Of a stretch of 64,000 bases of DNA, positions 10,213-18,866 are shown in pieces (position 1 is the stretch's first letter; each line of letters starts with the position of its first letter). The notes beneath the pieces are model-generated. The model did not search any database. It was given only the letters and a program-made list of their open reading frames with translations, and was not told the origin of the DNA. Made by a program: the position numbers and the translations under genes. The DNA lies in the NCBI RefSeq assembly GCF_000621485.1, contig NZ_JHYF01000003.1:62001-126000 (forward strand), given 5' to 3'. Source of the DNA: Alkaliphilus transvaalensis ATCC 700919 (GTDB lineage: Bacteria > Bacillota > Clostridia > Peptostreptococcales > Natronincolaceae).

Positions 10213-10224
10213 AAGGTGTAAATA

Positions 10225-10842
10225 ATGAACTTTGTAAAGCATCCCGCTCAAATCATGACTAAAAGAATTGTTGCCCATAATTTGACGGTAAATTATCCTG
10301 CTGTAGTAGGACTTCCTAATCCATGGGTAGAACAAAAAATAAACTATCATATCTATGCTTTAGTCCATAAACTAATTGTGGATACAGGATATTTTCAATA
10401 TCCAAGCACAACCGTTGATGGTTGGTATGAGATCAAGACCAATGAAAGAGGGATTTTAAGCTTAACAATTGCAGTATATCATTACCCATATCGAGCTGCC
10501 CATGGAACAACGGTGGTAAAGGGATTAACCTTTAATATCGAGACAGGCAAAAGCTATGACTTAAAGGATCTTTTTAAGCCCGATAGTGATTATGTAAAAG
10601 TAATATCAGAAAATGTTGCAGCCCAGATTAAACGAAGGGATATTCCATTGTTGGGGGATTTTCCAGGCATAGCTCCAGACCAAGATTACTACATAGCAGA
10701 CAAATCTTTAGTGATTTTTTTCCAATTGTATGAAATTACCCCCTATGTATATGGTATTCCATTCTTCCCGATATCAGTTTATGATCTACAGGATATCATA
10801 AGAGAAGGTTCACCTTTAGATTTAATGGCAATTAATTACTAG
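10225..10842 (+). CDS. DUF3298-domain (RsiV C-terminal-like) protein
   Basis: The 205-residue protein has no signal peptide or membrane helix that I can see. The sequence GWYEIKTNERGILSLTIAVY, the phrase TFNIETGKSYDLKDLFK and the late IFFQLYEITPYVYGIPFFPI fit the PdaC/DUF4163 plus DUF3298 module. In Bacillus RsiV this module binds lysozyme outside the cell. Here the module appears without an export signal or anti-sigma part, which is unusual. It follows the two-component system but is separated from it by an 87-bp spacer with a hairpin. The exact role is unknown. Confidence 0.7.
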   Translation: MNFVKHPAQIMTKRIVAHNLTVNYPAVVGLPNPWVEQKINYHIYALVHKLIVDTGYFQYPSTTVDGWYEIKTNERGILSLTIAVYHYPYRAAHGTTVVKGLTFNIETGKSYDLKDLFKPDSDYVKVISENVAAQIKRRDIPLLGDFPGIAPDQDYYIADKSLVIFFQLYEITPYVYGIPFFPISVYDLQDIIREGSPLDLMAINY

Positions 10843-10878
10843 TCATTGTTGGGTATTATGGAAATCCCTCAACTTATT

Positions 10879-10922
10879 AAAACCCCCTAAATTGATAATC
10901 AAAATCAATACAGGGGGTTTTC
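10879..10922. terminator. Bidirectional rho-independent terminator
   Basis: AAAACCCCCT pairs with AGGGGGTTTT across a spacer containing ATTGAT and ATCAAT, between convergent genes. T-runs follow the stem on both strands. Confidence 0.85.
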
Positions 10923-10925
10923 CTA

Positions 10926-12158
10926 TTAAAACACTAAATTCAGCTTTAGTAATCGCTCCTTTAACTCATTTATAATTCTTTTTTCTTCTTCGATCCCATT
11001 GGCTTCAAAAGTTACCGACATTCTAATATATGGTTCGGGAGTATTCCAAGGAACAGTACATATAAAGGCTTTTTTTAATAAATACATACAAAACTCATCT
11101 GCACTATTGAAAATAACACCATCCTTTGTTCCTTTAGGGATAGGAAGATAACAATAAAAGGTAGCCTTGGGCTTATCAATTTGGAAGCCTACTTCTCTTA
11201 AAGCATCAATTAATAGATCAAATCGCCTGGAATATCTTGAACTGTTTTTTTCAGCTATTTCAGGATGATTTAAGGCGTATATGCCAGCTTTTTGAATAGC
11301 TCTAAACTGTCCAGAATCTGAATTAGCTTTAACTACACTAAAAATGCTGATTGCATCTGCATTACCTGCAATAAAGGCTAATCTCCAACCCGTCATGTTA
11401 AAGGCTTTTGATAAGGAATGGATTTCAACACCAACCTCCTTTGCGCCATCAATTGATAGGAAACTTAAAGGTCTTTCACCATCAAAGGTAATGGTTGAAT
11501 AGGTAGAATCTGCGACAACAACGATGTTATTTTTATGGGCAAACTCTACAACTTTTTTATAGAAATCTTCTGTTGCCACTTGACTAGTAGGGTTATTTGG
11601 ATAATTAATATAAAGTAATTTAGAACGATATAATATAACATTTGGGATGTTTGTAAAGTCAGGGTAAAAATTATTAGCCTTTGTTAGTGGAAGTTCATAA
11701 ACTACGCCCCCTTGATATTTAGTGTGGGTGGCTATGATGGGGTAACTGGGGGCTGTTGTTAAAGTAATATCTCCAGGATTAATAAAACATAGGGGGAGCA
11801 TAGACAAAATTGATTTTGCCCCTATTCCGTGTAATATTTCTTCTTGGGGATTAATATGATTAATGCCAAAAATACGATTAAGATAATGAGCAGCTGCCAA
11901 TTGAAATTCTTTAATACCATTATCGGCATACCAGCGGTTTTCGGACTTTCCAGCTTCTTGGCAAAGGATTTCAACCATTTCTGAATCAGCTGGCAGGTCA
12001 GGTTCACCAATTCCCATATCAATTAATTTTGCATTGGGGTGTTTTTCTTTAATCTCTTCCTTTGCCTTTTTGATAATCATAAATTTATAGTCTTGCTTTG
12101 CTATGTCGAAACTTTGATCTCTAAATCGATCGGCTATTAAATCACTTATAAAACTCAT
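10926..12158 (-). CDS. Class I/II aminotransferase, LL-diaminopimelate aminotransferase-like
   Basis: The 410-residue fold-type I PLP enzyme carries MGIGEPDLP at 48-56, NYPNNPT at 185-191, and the PLP lysine K251 in SLSKAFNMTGWRLAF. The C-terminal RMSVTF holds the carboxylate-binding Arg. The N-terminal GIGEPDLP and ENRWYADNGIKEF are typical of DapL, which makes LL-diaminopimelate directly from tetrahydrodipicolinate in many Clostridia. A related aspartate or aromatic aminotransferase cannot be excluded. The ATG follows GAAGGGAG. It is monocistronic. Confidence 0.8.
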   Translation of the reverse strand: MSFISDLIADRFRDQSFDIAKQDYKFMIIKKAKEEIKEKHPNAKLIDMGIGEPDLPADSEMVEILCQEAGKSENRWYADNGIKEFQLAAAHYLNRIFGINHINPQEEILHGIGAKSILSMLPLCFINPGDITLTTAPSYPIIATHTKYQGGVVYELPLTKANNFYPDFTNIPNVILYRSKLLYINYPNNPTSQVATEDFYKKVVEFAHKNNIVVVADSTYSTITFDGERPLSFLSIDGAKEVGVEIHSLSKAFNMTGWRLAFIAGNADAISIFSVVKANSDSGQFRAIQKAGIYALNHPEIAEKNSSRYSRRFDLLIDALREVGFQIDKPKATFYCYLPIPKGTKDGVIFNSADEFCMYLLKKAFICTVPWNTPEPYIRMSVTFEANGIEEEKRIINELKERLLKLNLVF

Positions 12159-12327
12159 AGGAAGACACTCCCTTCACATAAGATCGCAATACAATAGAAG
12201 CCCTATAAAATAGTTTATTCTAATGGGAATAAATGTGTTCATGGGAAAAAACTGAATATGATCAGATGGATAATTTAACATATAAATAATATGATAAAAT
12301 AGGAGTATGAAAGATTAGTTATCGTAA

Positions 12328-12413
12328 GGAAATGCATAACTTCCCACTGGATGATTAGTTTTATATTGTATAAAAGGAATATAAATTCCGAGTTATGGTG
12401 CTATGTAATTTCC
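12328..12413 (+). promoter_or_regulatory. Foldable leader upstream of uracil-DNA glycosylase
   Basis: GGAAAT (12328-12333) pairs with ATTTCC (12408-12413). Immediately inside, CATAACT (12335-12341) pairs with AGTTATG (12391-12397), and an inner GGAAT-ATAA-ATTCC hairpin is enclosed. I do not recognise a known riboswitch consensus. Confidence 0.4.
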
Positions 12414-12439
12414 TCAAGTAGATGAAGGAGGTTGTTGGG

Positions 12440-13108
12440 ATGATAAAAATAGATAATGATTGGAAGGAACTTCTTAAAGAGAACTTTAAGGGAGATCATT
12501 ATATGAAGTTAAAGGCGAAACTTGATGAGGAGTGTTCGACCTATAAGGTATATCCTAGAAAAGAAGATATTTTTAATGCACTAGCTTTGACTTCTTATGA
12601 CGATACAAAGGTGGTTATTTTAGGACAAGATCCTTATCATGGTGAGGGTCAAGCCCATGGCTTAAGTTTTTCAGTTAAGCCAGGCGTAAAAATTCCACCA
12701 TCATTAAAAAATATATTTAAAGAATTAAATCATGATTTAGGCTATATTATTCCAGAACATGGTTATTTGGCAAAATGGGCAGAAGAAGGTGTTTTATTAT
12801 TAAATACCATCCTTACAGTTCGAGAAGGACAGCCTAATTCCCATAAAAAAATTGGTTGGGAAGTTTTTACTGATAGCATTATTACATTATTAAATAATCG
12901 AGAAAAACCAGTTGTATTTATTTTATGGGGAAAAAATGCCCATGATAAAGAGGCGCTAATAACTTCTAATCATCATTATATTATAAAATCTCCTCATCCA
13001 AGCCCTTTGTCGGCAAATAGAGGTTTTTTTGGAAGTAGACCATTTTCTAAAGTAAATGAAATATTAAGGTCCTTAGGTGTTGGAGAAATTAACTGGAGAA
13101 TAGAGTAA
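12440..13108 (+). CDS. ung: Uracil-DNA glycosylase, family 1
   Basis: This base-excision repair enzyme removes uracil from DNA. The catalytic water-activating motif GQDPYH is at 62-67 and the DNA-binding loop HPSPLS at 186-191, both canonical for family 1. An in-frame ATG exists at 12422, but GAAGGAGG lies at 12424-12431. The ATG at 12440 is therefore the correct start, giving 222 residues. The stop codon touches the start of the next gene, so the two are co-translated. Confidence 0.97.
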   Translation: MIKIDNDWKELLKENFKGDHYMKLKAKLDEECSTYKVYPRKEDIFNALALTSYDDTKVVILGQDPYHGEGQAHGLSFSVKPGVKIPPSLKNIFKELNHDLGYIIPEHGYLAKWAEEGVLLLNTILTVREGQPNSHKKIGWEVFTDSIITLLNNREKPVVFILWGKNAHDKEALITSNHHYIIKSPHPSPLSANRGFFGSRPFSKVNEILRSLGVGEINWRIE

Positions 13109-13828
13109 ATGAAAAAGAATAAAATTCATATAGATGAACATACAATTTCCTACACAATAACGAAAAGTAATCGAAGAACGATAGGAATCTCTATTAGACT
13201 AAAGGATGGAGTGAGGATATTAGCTCCTCATTTTGCTACTAAAAAGCAAATAGAGGAAGTAGTAAGGAAGAATAGTCAGTGGATTATGAAAAAGTTGCAA
13301 GAAGTTGAGGTTACTGCCAAAAACCAGTTGATATATAAAGATGGCGAATTATTTCCTTACTTAGGAGAAAAATATAGATTAAATATCATAAAAAACATTG
13401 GCGGGAAGAAGAATTTAATAGAAATTAGTGATGATAAGATTCTATTGAAGCTGATTGATGAAAATGATGAGGAAGCAAATATTAAACAGGTAATAACAAG
13501 ATGGTATAGAGAAGAAGCTGATAGCCTTTTAAAGGAAAGATTAGATCGTTTAAGTAAAGAAACAAACTTATATCCTTTGAGTGTTAGAATTAAAGAGCAA
13601 AAAAGTCGCTTTGGTAGCTGTAGTTCAAAGAAAAATATTAATTTAAATTGGAAATTGATTATGGCTCCTATCGAAATAATCGACTATGTCGTAGTTCATG
13701 AGCTATGTCATTTAAAAGAGATGAATCACTCCAAAAATTTCTGGAGCTTAGTAGCGTATTATATCCCTGATTATAATGAATTGAGGAAATGGTTAAAAGA
13801 AAATGGAGGATTTATAAAATTAGTCTAG
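13109..13828 (+). CDS. YgjP-like zinc metallopeptidase (DUF45/M48-like)
   Basis: The 239-residue cytoplasmic protein has the zinc-binding motif HELCHLKEMNH close to its C-terminus (about 195-205). The preceding SRFGSCSSKKNINLNWKLI is diagnostic of the YgjP/SprT-like DUF45 family. These proteins are predicted peptidases and often sit beside restriction or repair genes. The ATG directly follows the TAA of ung, which suggests coupled expression with a repair gene. The substrate is unknown. Confidence 0.88.
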   Translation: MKKNKIHIDEHTISYTITKSNRRTIGISIRLKDGVRILAPHFATKKQIEEVVRKNSQWIMKKLQEVEVTAKNQLIYKDGELFPYLGEKYRLNIIKNIGGKKNLIEISDDKILLKLIDENDEEANIKQVITRWYREEADSLLKERLDRLSKETNLYPLSVRIKEQKSRFGSCSSKKNINLNWKLIMAPIEIIDYVVVHELCHLKEMNHSKNFWSLVAYYIPDYNELRKWLKENGGFIKLV

Positions 13829-13867
13829 AAGTAGTAATTGATTCTATGGAAAGGTAGGGATAAAGAG

Positions 13868-14107
13868 ATGGCTGAAATTAAATATGATATTATTAGGCAT
13901 ATAGGAATTATAGGAGAGGGGAACAAGGGTTGGAAAAGAGAAATTAATATAATTAGTTGGAATAACAGAAAACCCAAAGTTGATATTAGGGACTGGGATG
14001 AGAAACATGAAAAAATGGGAAAGGGTATTACTTTAGGTAAAGAAGAAATGAAACTTTTAAAACAAATTTTAAATCATATAGAGGTTGATGATTTAGGAGT
14101 AGAATAA
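13868..14107 (+). CDS. YdbC/PC4-family (transcriptional coactivator p15-like) protein
   Basis: The 79-residue protein starts at the ATG giving MAEIKYD; an upstream TTG at 13838 is open but lacks a binding site. The motif GWKREINIISWNNRKPKVDIR, with the later W-D and GITLGKEEM, matches the PC4/YdbC fold. That fold is a small single-stranded-nucleic-acid-binding dimer. It follows ung and the metallopeptidase by 39 bp, so the three may form a small DNA-maintenance operon. Confidence 0.85.
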   Translation: MAEIKYDIIRHIGIIGEGNKGWKREINIISWNNRKPKVDIRDWDEKHEKMGKGITLGKEEMKLLKQILNHIEVDDLGVE

Positions 14108-14283
14108 AAAGTATACGCAGTAAAGTAAGATACGTTTATTTTATGTGGAATAGTTGTAGTTTTTTTTGAATTTTGATTAAATAAACTAACATTTTAGTTA
14201 AAAAGTGATGTAAAATTGAGAAAATAAGCGATATGAAACACTAGAATTAATAAATATACACTTAAACAGTATATATATTATGG

Positions 14284-14310
14284 AGCTCTCTTGTATTATA
14301 GAGGGCTTTT
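14284..14310 (+). terminator. Terminator-like hairpin
   Basis: AGCTCTCT (14284-14291) pairs with AGAGGGCT (14300-14307), with one G-U pair, and is followed by TTTTATT. It sits 177 bp after the YdbC stop and probably ends the ung operon transcript. Confidence 0.6.
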
Positions 14311-14557
14311 ATTAATGGATAATATCGTATAACAAATTAAAATATGTAAAATAATGACATAAAAGCCTTTGAAACAAGCTAAAAGAAGGAGATGAAATAG
14401 TGAATTGTTAAAAAAATAGCATATTTCCTTAGAATATTCAAAAAAAAAAATTATTTAGGTATGGATAAATATGTGAACTTATAATATAATTTAATTATGA
14501 TTTGTTAAATTCCAAATTAACAGTAAATCTTATTTTTTTTTACATAAATCCATTTAA

Positions 14558-14590
14558 TTCGACACGTATTAATGTAAAATCGATGTCGAA
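14558..14590. promoter_or_regulatory. Pair of inverted Spo0A (0A) boxes
   Basis: TTCGACA (14558-14564) and TGTCGAA (14584-14590) both match the 0A-box core TGNCGAA in opposite orientations, 19 bp apart. They lie 79 bp upstream of the orphan histidine kinase start. Control by the sporulation regulator is inferred. Confidence 0.6.
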
Positions 14591-14668
14591 AAAATGAAGT
14601 TATTAAAGTAAAATGTTTTAGTCCACAAGAAACTTTAGGGGCTGAGGTTTTACGGGGGGGAATAAGGG

Positions 14669-16168
14669 ATGGGTGTATTCAGTAATACAGAAGTAGAGAA
14701 AGTAGATTTAACCAAAAGATATAATCTAGTACAAACTATAGGGATCTATGCACTATTATCAATAGTTTGGATTATCTTCTCTGATAAGCTAATTGACTTA
14801 ATTGTAAAGAATAATACTCAAGCTATAATTCTTCAAATAACTAAAGGAAGTGTTTTCGTAATTATTTCCGCCCTCCTAATGTATCACCTCATTAGTAAAA
14901 ACATTGAAACCATCAACGTACTACAATATCAAGTTGACTCTTACGAAGAGCAATATAAGTTTGTAATTAATAATACCACCGATGGTCTGTGGGATTGGGA
15001 TATAACCAATAATAAGGTAGTGTTGCCTGTTAAATGGAAGGAAAAATTAGGATATAACAGTCATGAATTACCTAATACGGTAAAAGGGTGGGAAAATGTA
15101 ATTCATCCTGAAGATCGTAAATGGGTAAAAAATACAATTACATCCTATATTAATGGGAAAATTCCTGAATATAATGTTGAATATAGAGTTGTGATGAAAA
15201 CTGGCGATATTATGTGGGTGCAAGATTGCGGTAAAGCAATTTGGGATCAGAAGGGAAAACCCATAAGAATATCTGGAACCCATACAGATATAACTAATCG
15301 TAAAATGGCAGAAGAAGCTTTACTGTATACGATAGAAGAAAACAATGTACTTTTAGCTAAGTCACAAGAACATGAACGCCTGCAAGCAGAGTTTTTCTCG
15401 AACATTTCCCATGAGTTTAAAACTCCTTTAAATGTTATTTTAGGTACAATTCAATTAATAGATTGTTATAAGCAAGATGACCTTAATGAATTAGATTTCA
15501 ATCAAGTTGTTAAATGGATTCCCATGATGAAACAAAATTGTTTTCGTTTACTTAGATTAATTAATAATTTGCTAGATATATCAAAACTAGATGCAGATGC
15601 ATTAAATATTAAATATAAAAATTATAATATTATATATATAATTGAAGAAATTACCCAATCAATAGCTGTACTGGCACAAAATAAAGGAATTAGTATAACC
15701 TTTGATACTGATGTAGAAGAGAAGATTATGGCTTGTGACATTAACATTATAGAGAGAATTATACTCAACTTACTTTCCAATGCAATTAAATATACGGAAT
15801 CGGGAAAACATGTGTATGTTACGATTTTTGACCAAGATGATCATATCCTAATTTCGATTAAAGATACAGGTATTGGAATACCACAGGATAAGCTAGACAC
15901 GATCTTTGATCGGTTTAGACAAATTGACGCTTCTTTACATAGAAAAGTTGAAGGTACCGGTATCGGATTATCTCTAGTAAAAAGCCTAATTGATAAGTTA
16001 AATGGACAGATTTGGGTACAGTCTAAGAAGGGAATCGGAAGTGAATTTTTAATAAAGCTTCCAGTAATCGTATTAGAAGAAGAGAGTATAGAATTAGATA
16101 GCCACGACTATACGAAAAATCTTGTTGAGAAAATTAATATCGAACTTTCTGATATTTATTCCTTATAA
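14669..16168 (+). CDS. Orphan PAS-domain sensor histidine kinase, possible sporulation kinase
   Basis: The 499 residues comprise two transmembrane helices (about 24-42 and 54-74). A PAS_3-type domain (about 95-215) follows, containing GLWDWD, HPEDR and HTDITNRK. Then come a HisKA domain with His248 in SNISHEFKTP and a HATPase_c domain with N-box LLSNAIKY and DTGIGIP. No response regulator lies beside it. Orphan kinases of this build commonly feed phosphate to Spo0A in Clostridia, and the paired 0A boxes upstream support that role. GGGGGG precedes the ATG. Confidence 0.9.
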   Translation: MGVFSNTEVEKVDLTKRYNLVQTIGIYALLSIVWIIFSDKLIDLIVKNNTQAIILQITKGSVFVIISALLMYHLISKNIETINVLQYQVDSYEEQYKFVINNTTDGLWDWDITNNKVVLPVKWKEKLGYNSHELPNTVKGWENVIHPEDRKWVKNTITSYINGKIPEYNVEYRVVMKTGDIMWVQDCGKAIWDQKGKPIRISGTHTDITNRKMAEEALLYTIEENNVLLAKSQEHERLQAEFFSNISHEFKTPLNVILGTIQLIDCYKQDDLNELDFNQVVKWIPMMKQNCFRLLRLINNLLDISKLDADALNIKYKNYNIIYIIEEITQSIAVLAQNKGISITFDTDVEEKIMACDINIIERIILNLLSNAIKYTESGKHVYVTIFDQDDHILISIKDTGIGIPQDKLDTIFDRFRQIDASLHRKVEGTGIGLSLVKSLIDKLNGQIWVQSKKGIGSEFLIKLPVIVLEEESIELDSHDYTKNLVEKINIELSDIYSL

Positions 16169-16187
16169 AAATATAAAGCCTTAAAAT

Positions 16188-16219
16188 AACTCCCTTCTAC
16201 CGAAATAGAAGGGAGTTTA
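16188..16219 (+). terminator. Rho-independent terminator after the kinase
   Basis: AACTCCCTTCTA pairs perfectly with TAGAAGGGAGTT across a CCGAAA loop, then TTA. It is 20 bp after the kinase stop. Confidence 0.85.
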
Positions 16220-16275
16220 GCTTATAATACATAGGAAATTAAGGTCTTTTAAAGGTTACAATCGTCATAATTTTC

Positions 16276-16334
16276 CGTAATGTATTTCAACACAAGCCTA
16301 CCACTAAATCTTTCGTAGGAAGGCTTTGTTCTAA
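16276..16334. repeat. Intergenic hairpin repeat, copy 1
   Basis: This unit shares CGTAATG, TTTCAA, a TAAATCTT bulge region and TTTGTTCTAA with a second copy at 18193-18250. It folds as AAGC/GCTT plus CTTTC/GGAAG with a GTA loop and a 12-nt 5' bulge. The two copies flank the fetAB-padR operon in the same orientation. Confidence 0.65.
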
Positions 16335-16355
16335 TAGCCCTAATAATAGATCATA

Positions 16356-17144
16356 TTATTCTTCATCGAGGACTAATTGTTGCTCATGATTAAAGAAAGT
16401 ACGATATCCTAACTGAACAAATAAGATTACTGTTAAGGCAACACTTCCTACAATACCTAACATAATTGCTATTTGATATTCTATTGCTGTTATTGGAGAA
16501 ATACCAGATAATATTTGACCAGTCATCATACCTGGTAAAAAAACGATTCCCATACCTACCATGGAATTAATTGTGGGTAAGATGGCAGAGTCAAAGGCAT
16601 TATTAACGATGTCTCCAGCTGCAGCTTTAGGGGTTGCACCTAGCATCAATGAGGACTCCACTAAGTGACGTTGATCCTTCATTCCATCTACAAGTTTACT
16701 TACTCCGAGGGCTATACCTGTCATTGAATTACCGATAATCATACCAGCAATTGGCACAAAGTAACGAGGATCGTACCAAGGTCTTAACCCAATAACCACT
16801 AATAGAAAATAAAGTAAGCTTGTCATGGTTCCAATAAGCATTGATAAAGCAATGGTCTTTTTCAATTTTTGATTTAATTTAAATTTCATTCGTTTAAAAA
16901 TGTTGAATATTGCAAAAATCTCCATAATTGCGATTGTAAGTATGGTATAGAAGGGGTTTATGTTGTCAAATAGGTACACTAAAACGTACCCTGTAGCAAC
17001 TAACTGTAAAGACATCCTTACTGTTGCGATTAAAATTTCTTTTTCTCGTGGAATACCCTTTAGTCGAACAATAAATAATAATAAAAGAATGAAAATATAG
17101 GCAGAGAGCATTTGCCACATCTGAAGCTGAATCACTTGATCCAT
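16356..17144 (-). CDS. FetB/YbbM-family ABC transporter permease
   Basis: The 262-residue polytopic protein has about seven helices and a conserved central segment with PIAGMIIGNSMTGIALG. The next segment contains ESSLMLGATPKAA and LPTINSMVGMGIVFLPGMMTGQ. These are hallmarks of the UPF0014 family, which includes E. coli FetB, a component of an iron exporter that protects against oxidative stress. The ATPase gene lies 10 bp upstream. The substrate here is inferred from the family; other metals are possible. Confidence 0.88.
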   Translation of the reverse strand: MDQVIQLQMWQMLSAYIFILLLLFIVRLKGIPREKEILIATVRMSLQLVATGYVLVYLFDNINPFYTILTIAIMEIFAIFNIFKRMKFKLNQKLKKTIALSMLIGTMTSLLYFLLVVIGLRPWYDPRYFVPIAGMIIGNSMTGIALGVSKLVDGMKDQRHLVESSLMLGATPKAAAGDIVNNAFDSAILPTINSMVGMGIVFLPGMMTGQILSGISPITAIEYQIAIMLGIVGSVALTVILFVQLGYRTFFNHEQQLVLDEE

Positions 17145-17154
17145 AAAGCACCTC

Positions 17155-17784
17155 CTATCGATTAACTATTTTTCCGTTTTTAATTTCAATGATAAAATCA
17201 GCAAACTGATTAGCAATTTTTTTTGAGTGAGTTACCATAATAAGGGATTTGTTATAGTTTTTACAGTGTTCTACTAGCTTCATAATAATTGTTTCTTCGG
17301 TTTCTTCATCTAGGGCTGAGGAGGGTTCATCCAGTAAAAATACTTCAGGGTCCATTAATAACACTCTTGCCAAAGCTAACCTTTGTTTTTCTCCCCCCGA
17401 CAACTTATCTGAACTTTGATCTAAACTCTTTTGTAGATTAACCATCTGCAAGGCATTCAGTAGGTTTGGGTCGGAGGCCAAAGGCTTTTCAGAGAAGCGA
17501 AGTCCTATTAATAAATTGTCTCTTACAGTACCAGAATAAATAGCAGGAGCCTGAGGAAGCATAACAACTTTTCGGCGTAATTCAACTGAATCAATTTTCG
17601 ATAGATGGGTACCTTCATATAAAATTGTACCTTCATCTGGACTAATAAGTTTGTTTAACAATCGAATTAATGTGGTTTTACCACTTCCACTTTCACCTAT
17701 GATACAGGTAATCTGATTCTTAGGAATCCTTACATTTGTAATGTCTAAAATTGATTTGTATTTTAGATTATTAATTTGAAACAT
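17155..17784 (-). CDS. ABC transporter ATP-binding protein, FetA/YbbL-like
   Basis: The compact 209-residue ATPase has Walker A GESGSGKTT near residue 33, the signature LSGGEKQRLALAR near 128-140, Walker B VFLLDEPSSALD, and an H-loop in VTHS. Its partner permease is immediately downstream and a PadR regulator gene immediately upstream, making a three-gene operon. AAAGGAGGTG precedes the ATG. Confidence 0.9.
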   Translation of the reverse strand: MFQINNLKYKSILDITNVRIPKNQITCIIGESGSGKTTLIRLLNKLISPDEGTILYEGTHLSKIDSVELRRKVVMLPQAPAIYSGTVRDNLLIGLRFSEKPLASDPNLLNALQMVNLQKSLDQSSDKLSGGEKQRLALARVLLMDPEVFLLDEPSSALDEETEETIIMKLVEHCKNYNKSLIMVTHSKKIANQFADFIIEIKNGKIVNR

Positions 17785-17808
17785 TCTTTTGCACCTCCTT
17801 TGATTTAA

Positions 17809-18117
17809 TTATTCTTTTATTTCCTTGAATAATTCATAGGCCTTGGCTCTTGCATCTTCTAGAACCTCTGCTCCCATAGGTGTGATGGAGTAATATTTGC
17901 GAATTTTACCTTCATTAACTTTTTCATGCATTTTAAGAAGTTGATCAGATTCTAAACTGTGAAGAAGGGGGTAGAGGGTACCTGGACTAATTTCATAGCC
18001 GTGCTCTTTTAATTCTTCTATCATCCAACTTCCATAAAAAGGCTCTTTTGCAGCATGGTGGAGAATATGAATATGAATAAAGCCTAAAAACAATTTACGT
18101 AAAATCTTTTCTGACAA
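17809..18117 (-). CDS. PadR-family transcriptional regulator
   Basis: The protein of about 102 residues has a winged helix-turn-helix in which EISPGTLYPLLHSLESDQLL is the recognition part, followed by RKYYSITPMG. This is the standard PadR signature. A GTG at 18126 is open, but AAAGGAAG directly abuts it. The TTG at 18117 has the better spacing, so I chose it. PadR proteins usually repress neighbouring transporter or stress genes. As the first gene of the fetAB operon it is probably a local repressor sensing a metal or drug. Confidence 0.9.
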   Translation of the reverse strand: MSEKILRKLFLGFIHIHILHHAAKEPFYGSWMIEELKEHGYEISPGTLYPLLHSLESDQLLKMHEKVNEGKIRKYYSITPMGAEVLEDARAKAYELFKEIKE

Positions 18118-18126
18118 TAGAATCAC

Positions 18127-18550
18127 TTCCTTTGTTTTTTATAACGAATAGAAAAGTTCCACTTTAATTATTATTAAAATAAGAGAACTTTACGTAATGA
18201 GTTTCAATAAAGTCATCATATAAATCTTCCGAAGGAAGACTTTGTTCTAAGTTAAATAATTGAGGATATTTCATATTACCATAAATCTGAAATTTATTCG
18301 TCTAATGCAAAGGTGAAAGATGAATTTACTCAATTATTACTTTGCTTCCATTATTATTGATCTAGTTCAAATCAAGCTATTATTTTCAGTGTCGATTTAT
18401 TGCTATCAATTTGCGTTATCGGATTTCGTTATTACTGATTTAAGTTTATCATAACCATAATTAGAGTGCAATATGAGTAAAGTATTTTAGCCTAAAATTT
18501 CCTAGTATGTTTAGATAGGTCAAGTTAAAAATAACACTGAGGTGATAATA
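18127..18550. other. Divergent intergenic region upstream of padR (about 420 bp)
   Basis: It contains the long intergenic repeat (18145-18250) and about 290 bp of AT-rich sequence in which I see no gene. A promoter for the small basic protein must lie near its right end, but I cannot assign a sigma factor with confidence. Confidence 0.5.
18145..18250. repeat. Composite intergenic repeat: palindromic half plus hairpin copy 2
   Basis: The left part (18145-18200) is imperfectly palindromic (AAAGTTC with GAACTTT, CTT with AAG). It closely matches a sequence at 56887-56940 near the far end of the gene cluster. The right part (18193-18250) is the second copy of the hairpin at 16276-16334, folding as AAAGT/ACTTT plus CTTCC/GGAAG with a GAA loop and a 12-nt bulge. 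Confidence 0.65.
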
Positions 18551-18757
18551 ATGATTAAGAAAGAATCAAGACGAGGACAAACTAAAAGAGGAAGAAGTTT
18601 AAGAGATATGAATGAGAACTTCTTTAACGCAATGAATTACGAACTAGCTGGAGAAATTGGTGCAATCGACAATGAGGATATGCTAAACAATAGAAAACTT
18701 CTTACAGGAAAGAATCAGAATAGAAGTAGAAGTCGGAAGGATAATGCTAGAAGATGA
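18551..18757 (+). CDS. Small basic protein resembling a divergent alpha/beta-type SASP
   Basis: The 68-residue Arg/Lys/Asn-rich protein begins at the ATG giving MIKKESRRG, after GAGGTG; a GTG at 18542 overlaps that binding site. Residues about 26-40, NAMNYELAGEIGA, resemble the KyEiAnElG core of alpha/beta small acid-soluble spore proteins that coat spore DNA. The usual second motif (GxVGGxMV) is missing. The ends are strongly basic, suiting nucleic-acid binding. It is monocistronic with a strong terminator. The identification is tentative. Confidence 0.5.
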   Translation: MIKKESRRGQTKRGRSLRDMNENFFNAMNYELAGEIGAIDNEDMLNNRKLLTGKNQNRSRSRKDNARR

Positions 18758-18777
18758 TGTATGTATAATAGGATTTT

Positions 18778-18809
18778 AAAAAGGGATTTCTTTCGAGAAA
18801 TCCCTTTTT
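18778..18809 (+). terminator. Strong rho-independent terminator
   Basis: AAAAAGGGATTTCT pairs perfectly with AGAAATCCCTTTTT across a TTCG loop. A 14-bp stem with flanking A and T runs can work in both directions, serving the small protein gene and the minus-strand operon. Confidence 0.9.
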
Positions 18810-18866
18810 AAATGATGATATTTACATAAGCATAAAAGTTATATATTTATCGAAAATTAAAGAAGC

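Larger units (their letters stand above)
14108..14668. other. Intergenic region with terminator and Spo0A-type boxes (561 bp)
   Basis: This very AT-rich spacer contains a terminator-like hairpin at 14284-14310 and two inverted Spo0A-type boxes at 14558-14590. No further gene is seen. Confidence 0.6.
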
